Below are positions 7,655 to 16,779 of a stretch of DNA of 64,000 nucleotides, in pieces. Each line of letters starts with the position of its first letter. The stretch's first letter is position 1. The notes under the pieces were generated by a model. That model had not been told where the DNA came from. It did not search any database and saw only the letters and a program-made list of their open reading frames with translations. Source of the DNA: CADEDH01 sp963732695 (GTDB lineage: Bacteria > Actinomycetota > Acidimicrobiia > Acidimicrobiales > SZUA-35); NCBI GenBank assembly GCA_963732695.1, contig CAVTAP010000002.1, forward strand, positions 16,751 to 80,750, read 5' to 3'. The translations under genes were made by a program, and so were the position numbers.

Positions 7655-9346
7655 ATGATCGGACGTCTGCGTTGGCGACGGGGCGTTGTTGCCTTGCTGG
7701 CTGTCGCGCTGGTCGGGTGCGGCGGTGGTGACGACGACGATGACGGGGCGGCGGACCCGACGACGCCCGTCACCACCGACGATGGGGCGGCAACCGACGC
7801 AACCGACGATGGGGCGGCAACCGACACCACCGGGGCAACCGGTGACGAGACCACGACGACCGCAGAGGCGGCGCCCGAGTTCGACCGTGACCGCGTCGTG
7901 AGGATCGGGTTCGACATGGTCCAGGCGAACAACCTCACCCTGGATCCGGGCAACCAGACCGCGCAAGGTGGCATCAACGACGAGATCTACTACATGATCT
8001 ACGGCCGGCTGCTGCGGCCCCAGCAGGACGGATCCCTGGTCCCCGACCTGGCTGAGAGCGTCACGGTCGTCGATACCCAGACCATCGAGGTGGTGCTGCG
8101 GGACGGGGTGACGTTCAGCGACGGAACGCCGTTCGACGCCGAGACGGTCCAGGCCGGACTGCAGCGGTCGCTCGACAACCGGTCGGTCAACGAGGGCCAG
8201 TTCGGCCCCGCCTTCTTCTCCCTCAGCGGCATCGAGGTCACGAGCCCCAACGAGCTCACGCTGACGATCTCGGACGGCGCAGCGCCCGGCTGGTTCGACT
8301 TGTATGCCAGTAGCTGGCAGACCTCGATCGTGAAGCCGGGGGAGGCCGACTTCGAGGCGCCGATCGGGGCCGGGCCGATGGTCGTCGAGTCCTTCAGCCT
8401 CACGCAGAGCCTCAGGCTCGTCCGCAACGACGCCTACTGGGACGCCGCGAACGTCCAGGTCGGCGGATACGAGTTCACCCACGTGCCGATCGACCAGCCG
8501 GCCTCCGGGATGGCGGCGCTGCAGTCGGGACAGCTCGACCTCGTCGTCTCGGACCCGACCCTCGTCGGCGAGCTGAGCGGAAACCTCCTGCCGGTCAGTC
8601 GGGTGTCGCCCAATTCCATGGTGCTCCTGCACATCTGCAAGAGCGAGGGACCCCTGGCCGACCCGAACGTCCGCCTGGCCCTGAACCGGGCGATCGACCG
8701 GGACCTGATCAACGAGGCCGTGTTCAGCGGTTCCGCCGAACCGGCCAACCAGATCTTCCCGGCCGGGCATCCGCTCTACTTCGACGATTTCGCCGACGTC
8801 CTCGCCTACGATCCGGACTCGGCGCGGGCCCTGCTGGAGGAGGCCGGCTATGCCGACGGAGAGGTGGTGATCGACCTCTATTCCACCCCGCTGCCCGAGA
8901 CCGAGATCACCGCAGAGGCCATGTCGCAGATGCTCGAGGACGTGGGCTTCGCGGTGAACCTGCGCCCGGGTGCCAACTACGTGTCCGACTTCCTCGAGGC
9001 GAACCAGCCCGGATCGGTCGGGGTGTTCCCGAGCGAGCAGGGTGGCATTCGTCGCCTCGACGACTTCAACGGGGACGCGACCGGCAACCTGTGCGACTAC
9101 AGCGATCCTGAGCTCGCTGACCTGCAGCAGCAGCTGCGGGGGGTCAGCGTCTCGAGCCCCGAGGCCGCCGACCTGTGGCGCCAGGTCGACGAGATCGTCA
9201 TCGGTCAGGCCCTGACCGGGATCTTGCTCTTCCGGTCCGCCATCTCGGCCTACAACGGTGACGTGTTCGGGGAGGTCGTGCCCTGGCCCCTCGGTCAGCA
9301 CGTGCTCCCCGATCCCTTCCACAGCACGGTCCTGCCGGAGGGCTGA
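7655..9346 (+). CDS. ABC transporter substrate-binding lipoprotein, peptide/nickel (SBP_bac_5) family
   Basis: This 563-aa protein is exported and lipid-anchored: basic start MIGRLRWRRG, hydrophobic stretch to residue 20, lipobox LVGC with Cys22. Residues 23-75 are a low-complexity Asp/Thr/Ala linker, partly built from a 24-bp direct DNA repeat (7775-7798 and 7802-7825). The mature domain has the family marks VVRIGFD, YGRLLRPQQDGSLVPDLAES, VTFSDGTPFDAETV and FNGDATGNLCDYSDPELADL. Such proteins bind oligopeptides, but in catabolic loci also other amphipathic molecules; specificity is not readable. Permease and ATPase genes follow after a terminator-like hairpin and a separate operator. Confidence 0.93.
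   Translation: MIGRLRWRRGVVALLAVALVGCGGGDDDDDGAADPTTPVTTDDGAATDATDDGAATDTTGATGDETTTTAEAAPEFDRDRVVRIGFDMVQANNLTLDPGNQTAQGGINDEIYYMIYGRLLRPQQDGSLVPDLAESVTVVDTQTIEVVLRDGVTFSDGTPFDAETVQAGLQRSLDNRSVNEGQFGPAFFSLSGIEVTSPNELTLTISDGAAPGWFDLYASSWQTSIVKPGEADFEAPIGAGPMVVESFSLTQSLRLVRNDAYWDAANVQVGGYEFTHVPIDQPASGMAALQSGQLDLVVSDPTLVGELSGNLLPVSRVSPNSMVLLHICKSEGPLADPNVRLALNRAIDRDLINEAVFSGSAEPANQIFPAGHPLYFDDFADVLAYDPDSARALLEEAGYADGEVVIDLYSTPLPETEITAEAMSQMLEDVGFAVNLRPGANYVSDFLEANQPGSVGVFPSEQGGIRRLDDFNGDATGNLCDYSDPELADLQQQLRGVSVSSPEAADLWRQVDEIVIGQALTGILLFRSAISAYNGDVFGEVVPWPLGQHVLPDPFHSTVLPEG
7775..7825 (+). repeat. 24-bp direct repeat inside the lipoprotein linker
   Basis: The segments at 7775-7798 and 7802-7825 are identical over 24 bp, offset by 27 bp, and encode repeated TDDGAATD. 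They stay in frame and lengthen the flexible linker after the lipidated Cys, which suggests recent slippage or expansion. Confidence 0.85.
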
Positions 9347-9366
9347 TGGCACCTGTCAACCGGGCG

Positions 9367-9393
9367 CCGTCGAGGCCCCTCACGCCTCGACGG
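9367..9393 (+). terminator. Hairpin between lipoprotein and permease genes
   Basis: CCGTCGAGGC and GCCTCGACGG form a perfect 10-bp stem with a 7-nt loop, 20 nt after the lipoprotein stop. No T-run follows, so it may be a high-GC terminator, an attenuator, or an RNA-stabilising element for the abundant binding-protein message. Operator 4 restarts transcription just downstream. Confidence 0.55.
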
Positions 9394-9428
9394 AGCTCAC
9401 CGGACGCGAGCGACGCGCTGTGTTAAGT

Positions 9429-9444
9429 TGACAGTGAACTGTCG
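9429..9444 (+). promoter_or_regulatory. Operator 4, second promoter in the ABC locus
   Basis: TGACAGTGAACTGTCG has 11 of 12 arm bases. TAAGTT (9424-9429) ends on its first T, again a -10-like box. It is 20 nt upstream of the permease ATG. Confidence 0.7.
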
Positions 9445-9464
9445 CAAAGGGGGGACGGGTTCAG

Positions 9465-10427
9465 ATGCTGTCACTCGTCGCCCGACGCCTGGTCCTGCTG
9501 ATCCCCACGTTGCTCCTGGTCACCTTCGGGGTGTTCGCCTTGCAGGCGATCGTGCCGGGCGATGCCGCCGTGTTCGTGGCCGGCGGCGCGAACGCCAGCG
9601 AGTCGCGCATCCTCGAGGTCCGTGAGCAGCTGGGCCTCGACGATCCGTTCCTCGTGCAGTACGGGCGCTGGTTGGGCGACGCCGTCCAGCTCGACCTCGG
9701 TACGAGCACGATCAGCGGCACCGGGGTGGCGTCGGACCTGTGGTCACGCTTGCCGGTGACGCTCAGCATCTTGGTCGGGGGCCTCGTGTGCGGTCTGGTT
9801 CTCGGAGTGCCGGTTGGTCTGTGGTCCGGGGCGCGCGAGGGCGGCTTCGTGGACCGGGTCACCCTCTGGACGACCAGCCTGGGGCTGGCCGTGCCGAGCT
9901 TCGTGGTGGCGGTGGTGCTCCGAAGCCTTGTCGTCACCCGCTGGGGCTGGATCAAAGAGGCGGTCGGGTTCACCCACCCGACCAGCTCCGATGGGCTGCA
10001 GCTGGGCGGGTGGCTCCGATCGATCCTGCTGCCGTCGCTGTCGCTCGGCGTGGGCATCGCCGCCCGGCTGGCCCGCACCGTGCGGGCCGGGGTCATCGAC
10101 ACCATGCACGAGCCCTACGTGCGCACGGCATGGGCCAAGGGGTGCCCGCCGGTCAGCGTGATCGGTCGGCATGTGTTCAAGAACGCCGCGCTCTCGACCG
10201 TCACCATCGTCGGCCTGCTCATGGGCTCGCTGCTCGGCGGCACCGTCCTGATCGAGAAGATCTTCGGCATGAGCGGGGTCGGTGACTACCTGATCCGAGC
10301 CATCATCAACAAGGACCTGCCCGTCATCCAGGGGGCGACGGTCATGTTCGTCCTGGGCTTCGTGGTCATCAACCTGGTCGTCGACTTGATGTACGGCTGG
10401 CTCAACCCCAGGGTGGAGGTGGCGTGA
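9465..10427 (+). CDS. ABC transporter permease, DppB/OppB type
   Basis: This 320-aa inner-membrane permease of the peptide/nickel importer family has a start (MLSLVARRLVLLIPTLLLVTFGVF) that is the characteristic first helix. About six membrane segments follow, with the coupling loop in YVRTAWAKGCPPVSVIGRHVFKNA. The AFVAGG/REQLGLDDPFLVQYGRWL segment matches the large first periplasmic domain. The ribosome site AAAGGGGGGA lies 9 nt upstream. Its stop overlaps the GTG of the next gene by 4 nt, so heterodimer partners are made in a fixed ratio. It works with the lipoprotein at 7655. Confidence 0.93.
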   Translation: MLSLVARRLVLLIPTLLLVTFGVFALQAIVPGDAAVFVAGGANASESRILEVREQLGLDDPFLVQYGRWLGDAVQLDLGTSTISGTGVASDLWSRLPVTLSILVGGLVCGLVLGVPVGLWSGAREGGFVDRVTLWTTSLGLAVPSFVVAVVLRSLVVTRWGWIKEAVGFTHPTSSDGLQLGGWLRSILLPSLSLGVGIAARLARTVRAGVIDTMHEPYVRTAWAKGCPPVSVIGRHVFKNAALSTVTIVGLLMGSLLGGTVLIEKIFGMSGVGDYLIRAIINKDLPVIQGATVMFVLGFVVINLVVDLMYGWLNPRVEVA

Positions 10428-12349
10428 GCGGTTCCTCCCACTGGGGTCGGGCCCTCCGTCGGTTCGCACGTACGCCCGTCGCGATGGTCTTCCTCGGGTA
10501 CCTGCTGGTGGTGGTCGTGGTGGCTGCGTCCGCCCCCGTCGTCGCCCGCCACGATCCCAACTACCAGAGCCTGCTGGAGAAGTTCCTCGGCAGCTCGTCG
10601 GAGCACTGGCTCGGGACCGACTACCTGGGCCGTGACACCTTTGCCCGCATCGTCCACGGGGCCCGCTCGTCGATGATCGTCACCCTGGCCGTGGCGGCGC
10701 TGGCCGCGTTGATCGCGGTCCCCATCGGGCTCGTGTCGGGCTATCGCTCGGGCGCGGTCGACGTCGTCATCATGCGCCTGACCGATGCCATGCTGTCGAT
10801 CCCGCCCCTGGTCATGGCGTTGTCGGTTGCTGCGGTGCTCGGCCCGGGCAACCGCAACCTGGTCATCGCGCTGGTCATCACGTTCGTCCCCGGCCTGGTG
10901 CGGCTGGTGCGGGGCCAGGCCCTGGCGGCGCGTGAACAGGGCTACGTCGAGGCGTCCAAGGCCATCGGGAGCTCCGACCTCGACGTGATCCGCCGGCGGA
11001 TCCTGCCGCATGTGCTGTCGCCGCTGCTCGTGCAGCTCTCGCTGGTTCTCGGCACCATCTTGGTGATCGAAGCCTCGCTGAGCTTCCTCGGACTGGGTAC
11101 TCCGGCCCCCAACGCCTCCTGGGGGTCGATGTTGGAGTCTGCGTTCAACGTGATCACCACCGAACCGGGCCAGATCCTGTGGCCCAGCCTGGCCATCGCC
11201 ATCACCACCCTGGCCTTCAACGCCGTGGGCGACGGGTTGCGCGACGCCCTGGGCAGCGTGGGGTCCGAGCGTCCCCGCCGGGGCGATGTCCTGGGACTCA
11301 CATCTGTGCTGCCTCGGCCCCCGGCTCCCGCCTCGACCCCGGCCGCAGCCGACACCGGTGCGAGCGTGCTTTCCATCCGCGACCTGAGCGTGGGGTTCGA
11401 CACTGCTGGCGGTCTGGCCCAAGTGCTCGACCGGGTCAGCCTCGACCTGCGGCGGGGCGAGATCCACGGCCTGGTGGGAGAGAGCGGGTGCGGCAAGACC
11501 GTCACCTCCATGAGCGTGCTGCGGCTGCTGCCCTCGCCGCCGGCGCGGATCATGGGTGGGCAGATCCTCTTCGAGGGGCGGGACCTCCTCGGCCTGACCC
11601 GCCGCGAGCTGCGCTCGATCCGCGGTCGCGACATCGCCATGGTCTTCCAGGACCCGATGGCCAGCCTCAACCCGGCGTTCACTGTCGGGAGCCAGCTCGT
11701 CGAGGCCCAGCGTCGCCACGGCGTCTCACGAGGCGCGGCCCAGAAGCGGGCGGCCGAGCTCCTGGGGCTGGTCGGCATCCCCATGGCGCGCCGCCGGCTC
11801 GACGAGTACCCGCACACGTTCTCGGGCGGCATGCGCCAGCGGGTCCTGATCGCCATGGCCCTGGCCAACGACCCCAAGGTCCTCATCGCCGACGAGCCCA
11901 CCACGGCGCTCGACGTCACCGTGCAGGCCCAGATCCTGGACCTCATCGACGACCTACGCCAGCAGTTCGAGATGGCGGTGCTCTTCGTCACCCACGACCT
12001 CGGGGTGGTGCAGGACCTCTGCGACCGGGTGACGGTGATGTACGCCGGCCAGGTGGTCGAGCAGGGGACCACGGCCGAGGTGCTCGACGCCCCGGAGCAC
12101 CCCTACACACGTGCGCTGTTGCAGGCCCGACCGAGGATCGGATCGGGGTCGGGCCGGCTGGCCTCGATCCCGGGCATCGTCCCGTCGGCGGCCACCATGC
12201 CCCACGGCTGCCGCTTCGCCGACCGTTGCCCGTCGGCGATCGAGGCCTGCGCCGCCGAACCGGTCAGCCTGGTCGCCCTCCTGGGCGATCGACGGTCCCG
12301 CTGCATCTTGGTGTCGGAGCCGGCTCGTTCCATCGAGGCTCCCGCATGA
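10424..12349 (+). CDS. Fused ABC permease (DppC type) and ATPase (DppD type)
   Basis: This 641-aa protein joins two subunits that are usually separate. Residues 1 to about 275 are a DppC-like permease (RFARTPVAMVFLGYLLVVVV helix, HWLGTDYLGRDTFARIVHGAR, EASLSFLGLGTPAPNASWG). Residues about 276-312 are a Pro/Ala-rich linker (LPRPPAPASTPAAADTG). The rest is a nucleotide-binding domain: Walker A GESGCGKT at 352-359, signature FSGGMRQRV from about 466, Walker B VLIADEPTTALD about 485-497, switch His in FVTHD, and the oligopeptide-transporter C-terminal Cys motif (CRFADRCP). Start and stop overlap both neighbours (GTGA, ATGA). The fusion is continuous in the DNA, with no sign of a joining error. 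Confidence 0.92.
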   Translation: MSGSSHWGRALRRFARTPVAMVFLGYLLVVVVVAASAPVVARHDPNYQSLLEKFLGSSSEHWLGTDYLGRDTFARIVHGARSSMIVTLAVAALAALIAVPIGLVSGYRSGAVDVVIMRLTDAMLSIPPLVMALSVAAVLGPGNRNLVIALVITFVPGLVRLVRGQALAAREQGYVEASKAIGSSDLDVIRRRILPHVLSPLLVQLSLVLGTILVIEASLSFLGLGTPAPNASWGSMLESAFNVITTEPGQILWPSLAIAITTLAFNAVGDGLRDALGSVGSERPRRGDVLGLTSVLPRPPAPASTPAAADTGASVLSIRDLSVGFDTAGGLAQVLDRVSLDLRRGEIHGLVGESGCGKTVTSMSVLRLLPSPPARIMGGQILFEGRDLLGLTRRELRSIRGRDIAMVFQDPMASLNPAFTVGSQLVEAQRRHGVSRGAAQKRAAELLGLVGIPMARRRLDEYPHTFSGGMRQRVLIAMALANDPKVLIADEPTTALDVTVQAQILDLIDDLRQQFEMAVLFVTHDLGVVQDLCDRVTVMYAGQVVEQGTTAEVLDAPEHPYTRALLQARPRIGSGSGRLASIPGIVPSAATMPHGCRFADRCPSAIEACAAEPVSLVALLGDRRSRCILVSEPARSIEAPA

Positions 12350-13392
12350 GGTCATCGTCGGCGGTGCCGCTGCTGGAGCTCCGAGACGTGGTGAAGACGT
12401 TCCCCCGGCGCAGCCCGCTGCTCCGGCGCACCGTCGGATGGGTGCAGGCGGTCGACGGCGTCGACCTCGCAGTCGGAGCGGGAGAGACCATCGGCCTGGT
12501 CGGCGAGTCGGGCTCGGGGAAGTCCACGCTGGGCCGCCTGGCCCTGGGGCTCGCCGAGCCGACCTCCGGACAGGTCTTGCTCGAGGGCACGGACCTGGCC
12601 GGTCTCGACCGACGTGGCCGGATGTCCATGCGGCGCAAGGTGCAGTTCGTCTTCCAGGATCCGTACTCCTCGCTCGACCCGTTCCGCCCCGTCGGCGACT
12701 CCATCGCCGAGCCGCTCCGAACCCACCGCGTCGGGACCCCTCGGGAGCGCGAGGAGCGCGTGGGCGCACTGTTGGACTTGGTCGGGCTGCGGGCGGCGGA
12801 CGGCCAGCGCTACCCCCACGAGTTCTCCGGCGGGCAGCTCCAGCGCATCGCCATCGCCCGGGCCCTGCCTCTCGACCCTCGGCTCATCGTGCTCGACGAA
12901 CCGGTCAGCTCGCTCGACGTGTCGACCCAGGCCGAGATCATCAACCTGCTCGCCGTCCTCCAGGCCGAGGTGGGGGTGGCGTTCCTGTTCATCTCCCACG
13001 ACCTGGCGGTGGTCGAGAACGTCAGCGCCCGAGTCGCGGTCATGTACCTCGGGCAGATCGTCGAGCAGGGTCCGACGGCCGAGGTGGTCCACCGGCCCAG
13101 GCACCCCTACACCCAAGCCCTGCTCTCCGCGGTTCCCGGCCAGCGTGATCGGACGGTGGCGCCGACCCCGCTCCTCGCCGAGGAGGCCGATGTGCCGACC
13201 GACACCGCACGCGGGTGCCGCTTCTGGTCCCGGTGCCCTCACGCCATCGGGTCGTGTGAATCGGTCGACCCGGCGCCCGTGGACACGCCCGACGGTTCGA
13301 TCGTGGCCTGCCACCTCCACACCGAGGGTCCGACGCTGGCCGGCCGCCCGTTGAGTGAACTCGCTGCCGCCTACGAGGAGACTGTCGGTTGA
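12346..13392 (+). CDS. ABC transporter ATPase, DppF/OppF type
   Basis: This 348-aa cytoplasmic ATPase partners the ATPase half of the preceding fusion. Walker A GESGSGKS is at about 53-60, the Q-loop in FVFQDPYSSLDP, signature EFSGGQLQRI, Walker B LIVLDEPVSSLD, switch His in FISHDLAV, then the oligopeptide C-terminal extension HPYTQALLSAVP and CRFWSRCPHA. With the two permease domains it completes a full importer in three polypeptides plus the lipoprotein. It is coupled on both sides: ATGA at its start and TTGA at its stop with the SDR. This ties the transporter to the catabolic SDR/P450 genes downstream. Confidence 0.93.
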   Translation: MRSSSAVPLLELRDVVKTFPRRSPLLRRTVGWVQAVDGVDLAVGAGETIGLVGESGSGKSTLGRLALGLAEPTSGQVLLEGTDLAGLDRRGRMSMRRKVQFVFQDPYSSLDPFRPVGDSIAEPLRTHRVGTPREREERVGALLDLVGLRAADGQRYPHEFSGGQLQRIAIARALPLDPRLIVLDEPVSSLDVSTQAEIINLLAVLQAEVGVAFLFISHDLAVVENVSARVAVMYLGQIVEQGPTAEVVHRPRHPYTQALLSAVPGQRDRTVAPTPLLAEEADVPTDTARGCRFWSRCPHAIGSCESVDPAPVDTPDGSIVACHLHTEGPTLAGRPLSELAAAYEETVG

Positions 13393-14300
13393 GATCGTTC
13401 GAGGGTCGTGCTGCGGTGGTGACGGGGGCGGGGAGCGGCCTCGGCCGGGCCATGGCCGAACGGTTCGCCGCCGAGGGCCTGGTAGCCGTCGTCGCCGACA
13501 ACCGGGTCGAGGCCGCCGAGGAGGTCGCCCGGGCCATCGTGGCGCGCGGCCACCGGGCGCTGGCCGCCTGCGTCGACGTCACCGATGCGGCGGCGCTGGA
13601 GGGCCTGGCCGCCCGGCTCGACGACGAGGTGGGCGGCGCAGCCGTCCTGGTGAACAACGCCGGCGTCATCTCACACACCCCGCTGGCCGAGACCGACGAG
13701 GTGGGCTGGCGGTGGATCGTCGACGTGAACCTGATGGGCATCGTCCACGGCGTCCAGGCGTTCCTGCCGCGCATGCTGGCCAGCGGGCGCGACGCCCACA
13801 TCGTCAACGTGGCGTCGCTGGCCGGGATGGTGGGCGCCGCCGGCCTGGTGGCCAACCGGTTCCCGTTCGGGACCGCTCCGCCTCGACAGAAGGGGGCGAT
13901 GCACGGGTACCTCACCACCAAGTACGCCGCCGTGGGGATCTCCGAGAGCCTGCTGGCCGAGCTGGGCGGCACCCGGGTCGGCGTGTCGGTGCTGTGCCCG
14001 TCGCACCACGAGGACACCGCGATCTTCGAGAACTCGGCCAAGTTCCGGCCCGACTCGTTCGGCGGTCCGATGAACGCCGCCGAGGTGGAGGCCACGAGCG
14101 GCAACACCGAGCGACGACGCGACGAGACCTACACCGTGCCTCGGCCGAAGCGGTACTCCGACGAGTGCGCCGCCCGGGTGCTGCGAGCCATCCACGAGGG
14201 CCACTTCTACGTGTTCACCCACCCCGAGACCCGGGCCGCCGTCGAGCACCGCTTCACCCAGGTCATGGCCGGCTTCGACGACTCGGCGAACTTCTCGTGA
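13389..14300 (+). CDS. Short-chain dehydrogenase/reductase
   Basis: This 303-aa SDR has TGAGSGLG near the N-terminus, NNAG in LVNNAGVISHTPL, Ser in VNVASLAG and YxxxK in GYLTTKYAAVG. A ~20-residue insertion (VANRFPFGTAPPRQKGAMH) sits between the Ser and Tyr motifs. Homologues are often annotated as 3-oxoacyl-ACP reductase-like, but the insertion suggests a bulky substrate. TTG 13389 overlaps the ATPase stop, and its own stop overlaps the P450 GTG, so it is translated inside a tightly packed operon starting at 9465. Coupling to a P450 suggests it oxidises the alcohol the P450 makes; that is inference. Confidence 0.85.
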   Translation: MRSFEGRAAVVTGAGSGLGRAMAERFAAEGLVAVVADNRVEAAEEVARAIVARGHRALAACVDVTDAAALEGLAARLDDEVGGAAVLVNNAGVISHTPLAETDEVGWRWIVDVNLMGIVHGVQAFLPRMLASGRDAHIVNVASLAGMVGAAGLVANRFPFGTAPPRQKGAMHGYLTTKYAAVGISESLLAELGGTRVGVSVLCPSHHEDTAIFENSAKFRPDSFGGPMNAAEVEATSGNTERRRDETYTVPRPKRYSDECAARVLRAIHEGHFYVFTHPETRAAVEHRFTQVMAGFDDSANFS

Positions 14301-15514
14301 GCGGGTCGGACGCGCCCGTCCCGTACCCGATCGTCCCGTACCCGATAGTAAAGGAGCACGCCCTCCACATCGACCCGCTGTACCGGGATCTCCAGCGGCA
14401 GGGTCCGATCCGCATCCAGCTCCCGTTCGGCGAGCCCTGCTGGCTGGCCACCAGTCACGAGGACGTCCGCACCGTCCACGCCGACCGGCGATTCGGCAAG
14501 GCGATGGGCGTCCACCGAGACGTGCCTCGCCTGCACCCGCGCCCAGCCATCGATCCCAACATGCTGGCCATGATGGATCCGCCGAGGCACACCCGCATCC
14601 GCAAGCTCACCACGGCCACGTTCGCCAAGCCCCGCATCCGGGCCCTTTCGGACTGGGTCGACGGCTTCGTTGGCCAACTCCTCGACGACCTCGTGGCGGC
14701 GGGTCCCGGCTCGGACTTCATGGCCTACTCGTGGACGCTCCCGAACCATGTGGTGACCGGCATTCTCGGCGTTCCCGTGGGCGACGTGCCCGTGTTCCGT
14801 TCCTGGATCGACACCATGCTGGCCCGGACCACGTCGCTGGAGGACCGGATCCACAACCACCGCCGCCTCGAGGACTACATCCGGGGACTGATCGCGACGC
14901 GTCGCGAGGAGCCGACCGACGACGTGCTCGCCGAGCTGGTCCACGCCCGAGACGACGACGATCGTCTCACCGAGGACGAGCTGGTCATGCTCGGCACGTC
15001 GCTGTTCCTCGGCGGGTTCGAGACCACGGTGGCCCAGCTGGGCTCCACGGTTTTCGCCTTGCTGGCCCACCGGGACCGGTGGCAGGAGCTGGTCGAGGAT
15101 GGCTCGCTGCTCCCGGCGGCCATGGAGGAGCTGTGGCGGTGGATCCCGAGCTTCCGGTACGGCTTCCCGCATGTGCGGTGGGCCCTGGAGGACGTCGAGT
15201 TGAGCCATGGCGTGGTCGTCCCGGCCGGTGACCCGGTCCTGCCCGAGCGCAGCGTGGCCGACTGGGACGAGGCCGTATTCCCCGATCCATCCGTGATCGA
15301 TTTCCACCGATCCGATCCGGCACCCCACCTGGCCCTCGGCTGGGGGCCGCACCACTGTGTCGGTGCTCACCTGGCCCACCTGGAGATCGAGCTGTCGCTG
15401 CGGGCCCTGCTCGACCGGTTCCCGACCCTGCGCCTGGCCGCCGATCCCACCGATGTCGCCTGGTCGGACACCACCATGCTCCGCAGCCCCGCGTCCCTTC
15501 CCGTGGAGTGGTGA
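14297..15514 (+). CDS. Cytochrome P450 (type A of two P450 groups here)
   Basis: This 405-aa soluble bacterial P450 has the I-helix in FLGGFETTVAQLG (GGFETT instead of AGxETT), the K-helix ExxR in EELWRWIPSF and the heme loop LGWGPHHCVGAHLAHLE with ligand Cys at about 354. The usual FGxG start of the heme loop reads LGWG. The same features recur in the P450 at 22542, so the two are close paralogues. GTG 14297 overlaps the SDR stop. Near the start, a 15-bp direct repeat encodes PYPIVPYPIV. No dedicated ferredoxin or reductase gene is next to it, so electrons come from elsewhere; the Rieske protein at 55806 is a remote candidate. Confidence 0.93.
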   Translation: MSGSDAPVPYPIVPYPIVKEHALHIDPLYRDLQRQGPIRIQLPFGEPCWLATSHEDVRTVHADRRFGKAMGVHRDVPRLHPRPAIDPNMLAMMDPPRHTRIRKLTTATFAKPRIRALSDWVDGFVGQLLDDLVAAGPGSDFMAYSWTLPNHVVTGILGVPVGDVPVFRSWIDTMLARTTSLEDRIHNHRRLEDYIRGLIATRREEPTDDVLAELVHARDDDDRLTEDELVMLGTSLFLGGFETTVAQLGSTVFALLAHRDRWQELVEDGSLLPAAMEELWRWIPSFRYGFPHVRWALEDVELSHGVVVPAGDPVLPERSVADWDEAVFPDPSVIDFHRSDPAPHLALGWGPHHCVGAHLAHLEIELSLRALLDRFPTLRLAADPTDVAWSDTTMLRSPASLPVEW

Positions 15515-15530
15515 CCAACTCGGGTGGCCG

Positions 15531-16739
15531 CTACCGGGTGATGGTGAGGCGTTCCCACCCTCGGGTGTTGATGCCGGGGACCATGCTCGATCGGGCCGGG
15601 TCGACGGTCCAGTCGGTCCAGCGGTCGAGGAGGACGTCGAGGGCGACGCGAAGCTCGAGGCGGGCGAGGGAGGCGCCGAGGCAGAAGTGGGGCCCGAACC
15701 CGAACGACAAGTTCTGGAACGTCGGTCGCTGGATGTCGAACGTGTCGGGCCGCTCGAACTGGCGCTCGTCCCGGTTGGCCGCCGGGGGGAGCACGATCAT
15801 GATGCTGCCCGCGGGGACGGTTTCGCCGTGGAGCTCGACGTCTCGGGTGACGTAGCGGCTGGCGTGATACGACACCGCCTCGTAGCGGATGATCTCCTCC
15901 ACGGCGTTGGCCATGTGGGAGCGGTCGCCGGCCAGCATTCGGCGCTGGTCGGGCGCCTCGCCCAGGATCTTCACGGCCCAGCCCAGGGCCATGGCCGTGG
16001 TGTCGGAGCCGGCCGAGGCGATGAGGGTCAGGTAGGTGAGGATCTCGTCTCGGCGCAGCGAGCGCGACTCGCCACTCTCCTCGGTGAGCTCCATGTGGAG
16101 GAGCTGGGTCATCACGTCGTCGGTGGGGTGGGTCACGCGCTCGTCGAGGTAGCGGTCGAACCACACGGCGGACTCGGCGATGCCGGCCAAGGCGTTGTGT
16201 TCGGCGCCCTCGGAGTCCGTGTGCATGGTGCGGTGGAAGACGGCGTGGAGGTCCTCCTGGTCGGCCTTGGGGAGTCCGAGCAGCATGCCGATCACCTGGA
16301 CCGGGATGCGGTTGGCGATCGCCGACATGAATTCCAACTCGGTGTGGTCGGCCACCGCGTCGATGACGTCCGTGCACAGGTCGCGGATCTGGGACTCGAG
16401 GCCGTGGACCGCCCGGGGCGTGAAAAGCCGGGAGACCAGGGCCCGGTGCATCGAGTGGCGAGGGGCGTCTTCGCAGATGAACAGCCCGTCGGGCATGCCC
16501 AGGCCGTGCTCCATGCACGCCTTCTGGACCTCGTAGGTCATGCCCTTGCCCGAGATGAACGTGTCGCGGTCAGACAGCACCCGGGACACGTCGGCGTAGC
16601 GGCTCACGGCGACGAAGCCGAACTCCACGTTGCGGTAGAGCGGCGCCTCGTCGCGCAGTCGCCGCATGGTGTCGTACGGCTCGGCGAAGGTGGCCCGGTC
16701 GTACATGTCGAACGAGACTCTCGGCGCGGCGACAGGCAT
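15531..16739 (-). CDS. Cytochrome P450 (type B)
   Basis: This 402-aa P450 is distinct from the type A pair. It has the I-helix LIASAGSDTTAMALG with the normal AG-DTT motif, ExxR in EEIIRYEAV and the heme loop SFGFGPHFCLGASLARLE with Cys at about 353. It is most like the P450 at 61480 (both share FSFGFG-type loops and RRDEILTYLTLIASAG / SRDELLAYVNIVAAAG). ATG 16739 follows a strong GAGGAG ribosome site. It is the last gene of a minus-strand unit behind the DUF35 protein and the thiolase-like protein, probably driven from operator 5 at 18449. It converges on the type A P450 with a 16-nt gap. Confidence 0.93.
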   Translation of the reverse strand: MPVAAPRVSFDMYDRATFAEPYDTMRRLRDEAPLYRNVEFGFVAVSRYADVSRVLSDRDTFISGKGMTYEVQKACMEHGLGMPDGLFICEDAPRHSMHRALVSRLFTPRAVHGLESQIRDLCTDVIDAVADHTELEFMSAIANRIPVQVIGMLLGLPKADQEDLHAVFHRTMHTDSEGAEHNALAGIAESAVWFDRYLDERVTHPTDDVMTQLLHMELTEESGESRSLRRDEILTYLTLIASAGSDTTAMALGWAVKILGEAPDQRRMLAGDRSHMANAVEEIIRYEAVSYHASRYVTRDVELHGETVPAGSIMIVLPPAANRDERQFERPDTFDIQRPTFQNLSFGFGPHFCLGASLARLELRVALDVLLDRWTDWTVDPARSSMVPGINTRGWERLTITR

Positions 16740-16779
16740 CTTTCGGTTCTCCTCGGGTTTCGGGTGCGTCGTGCTCAGC

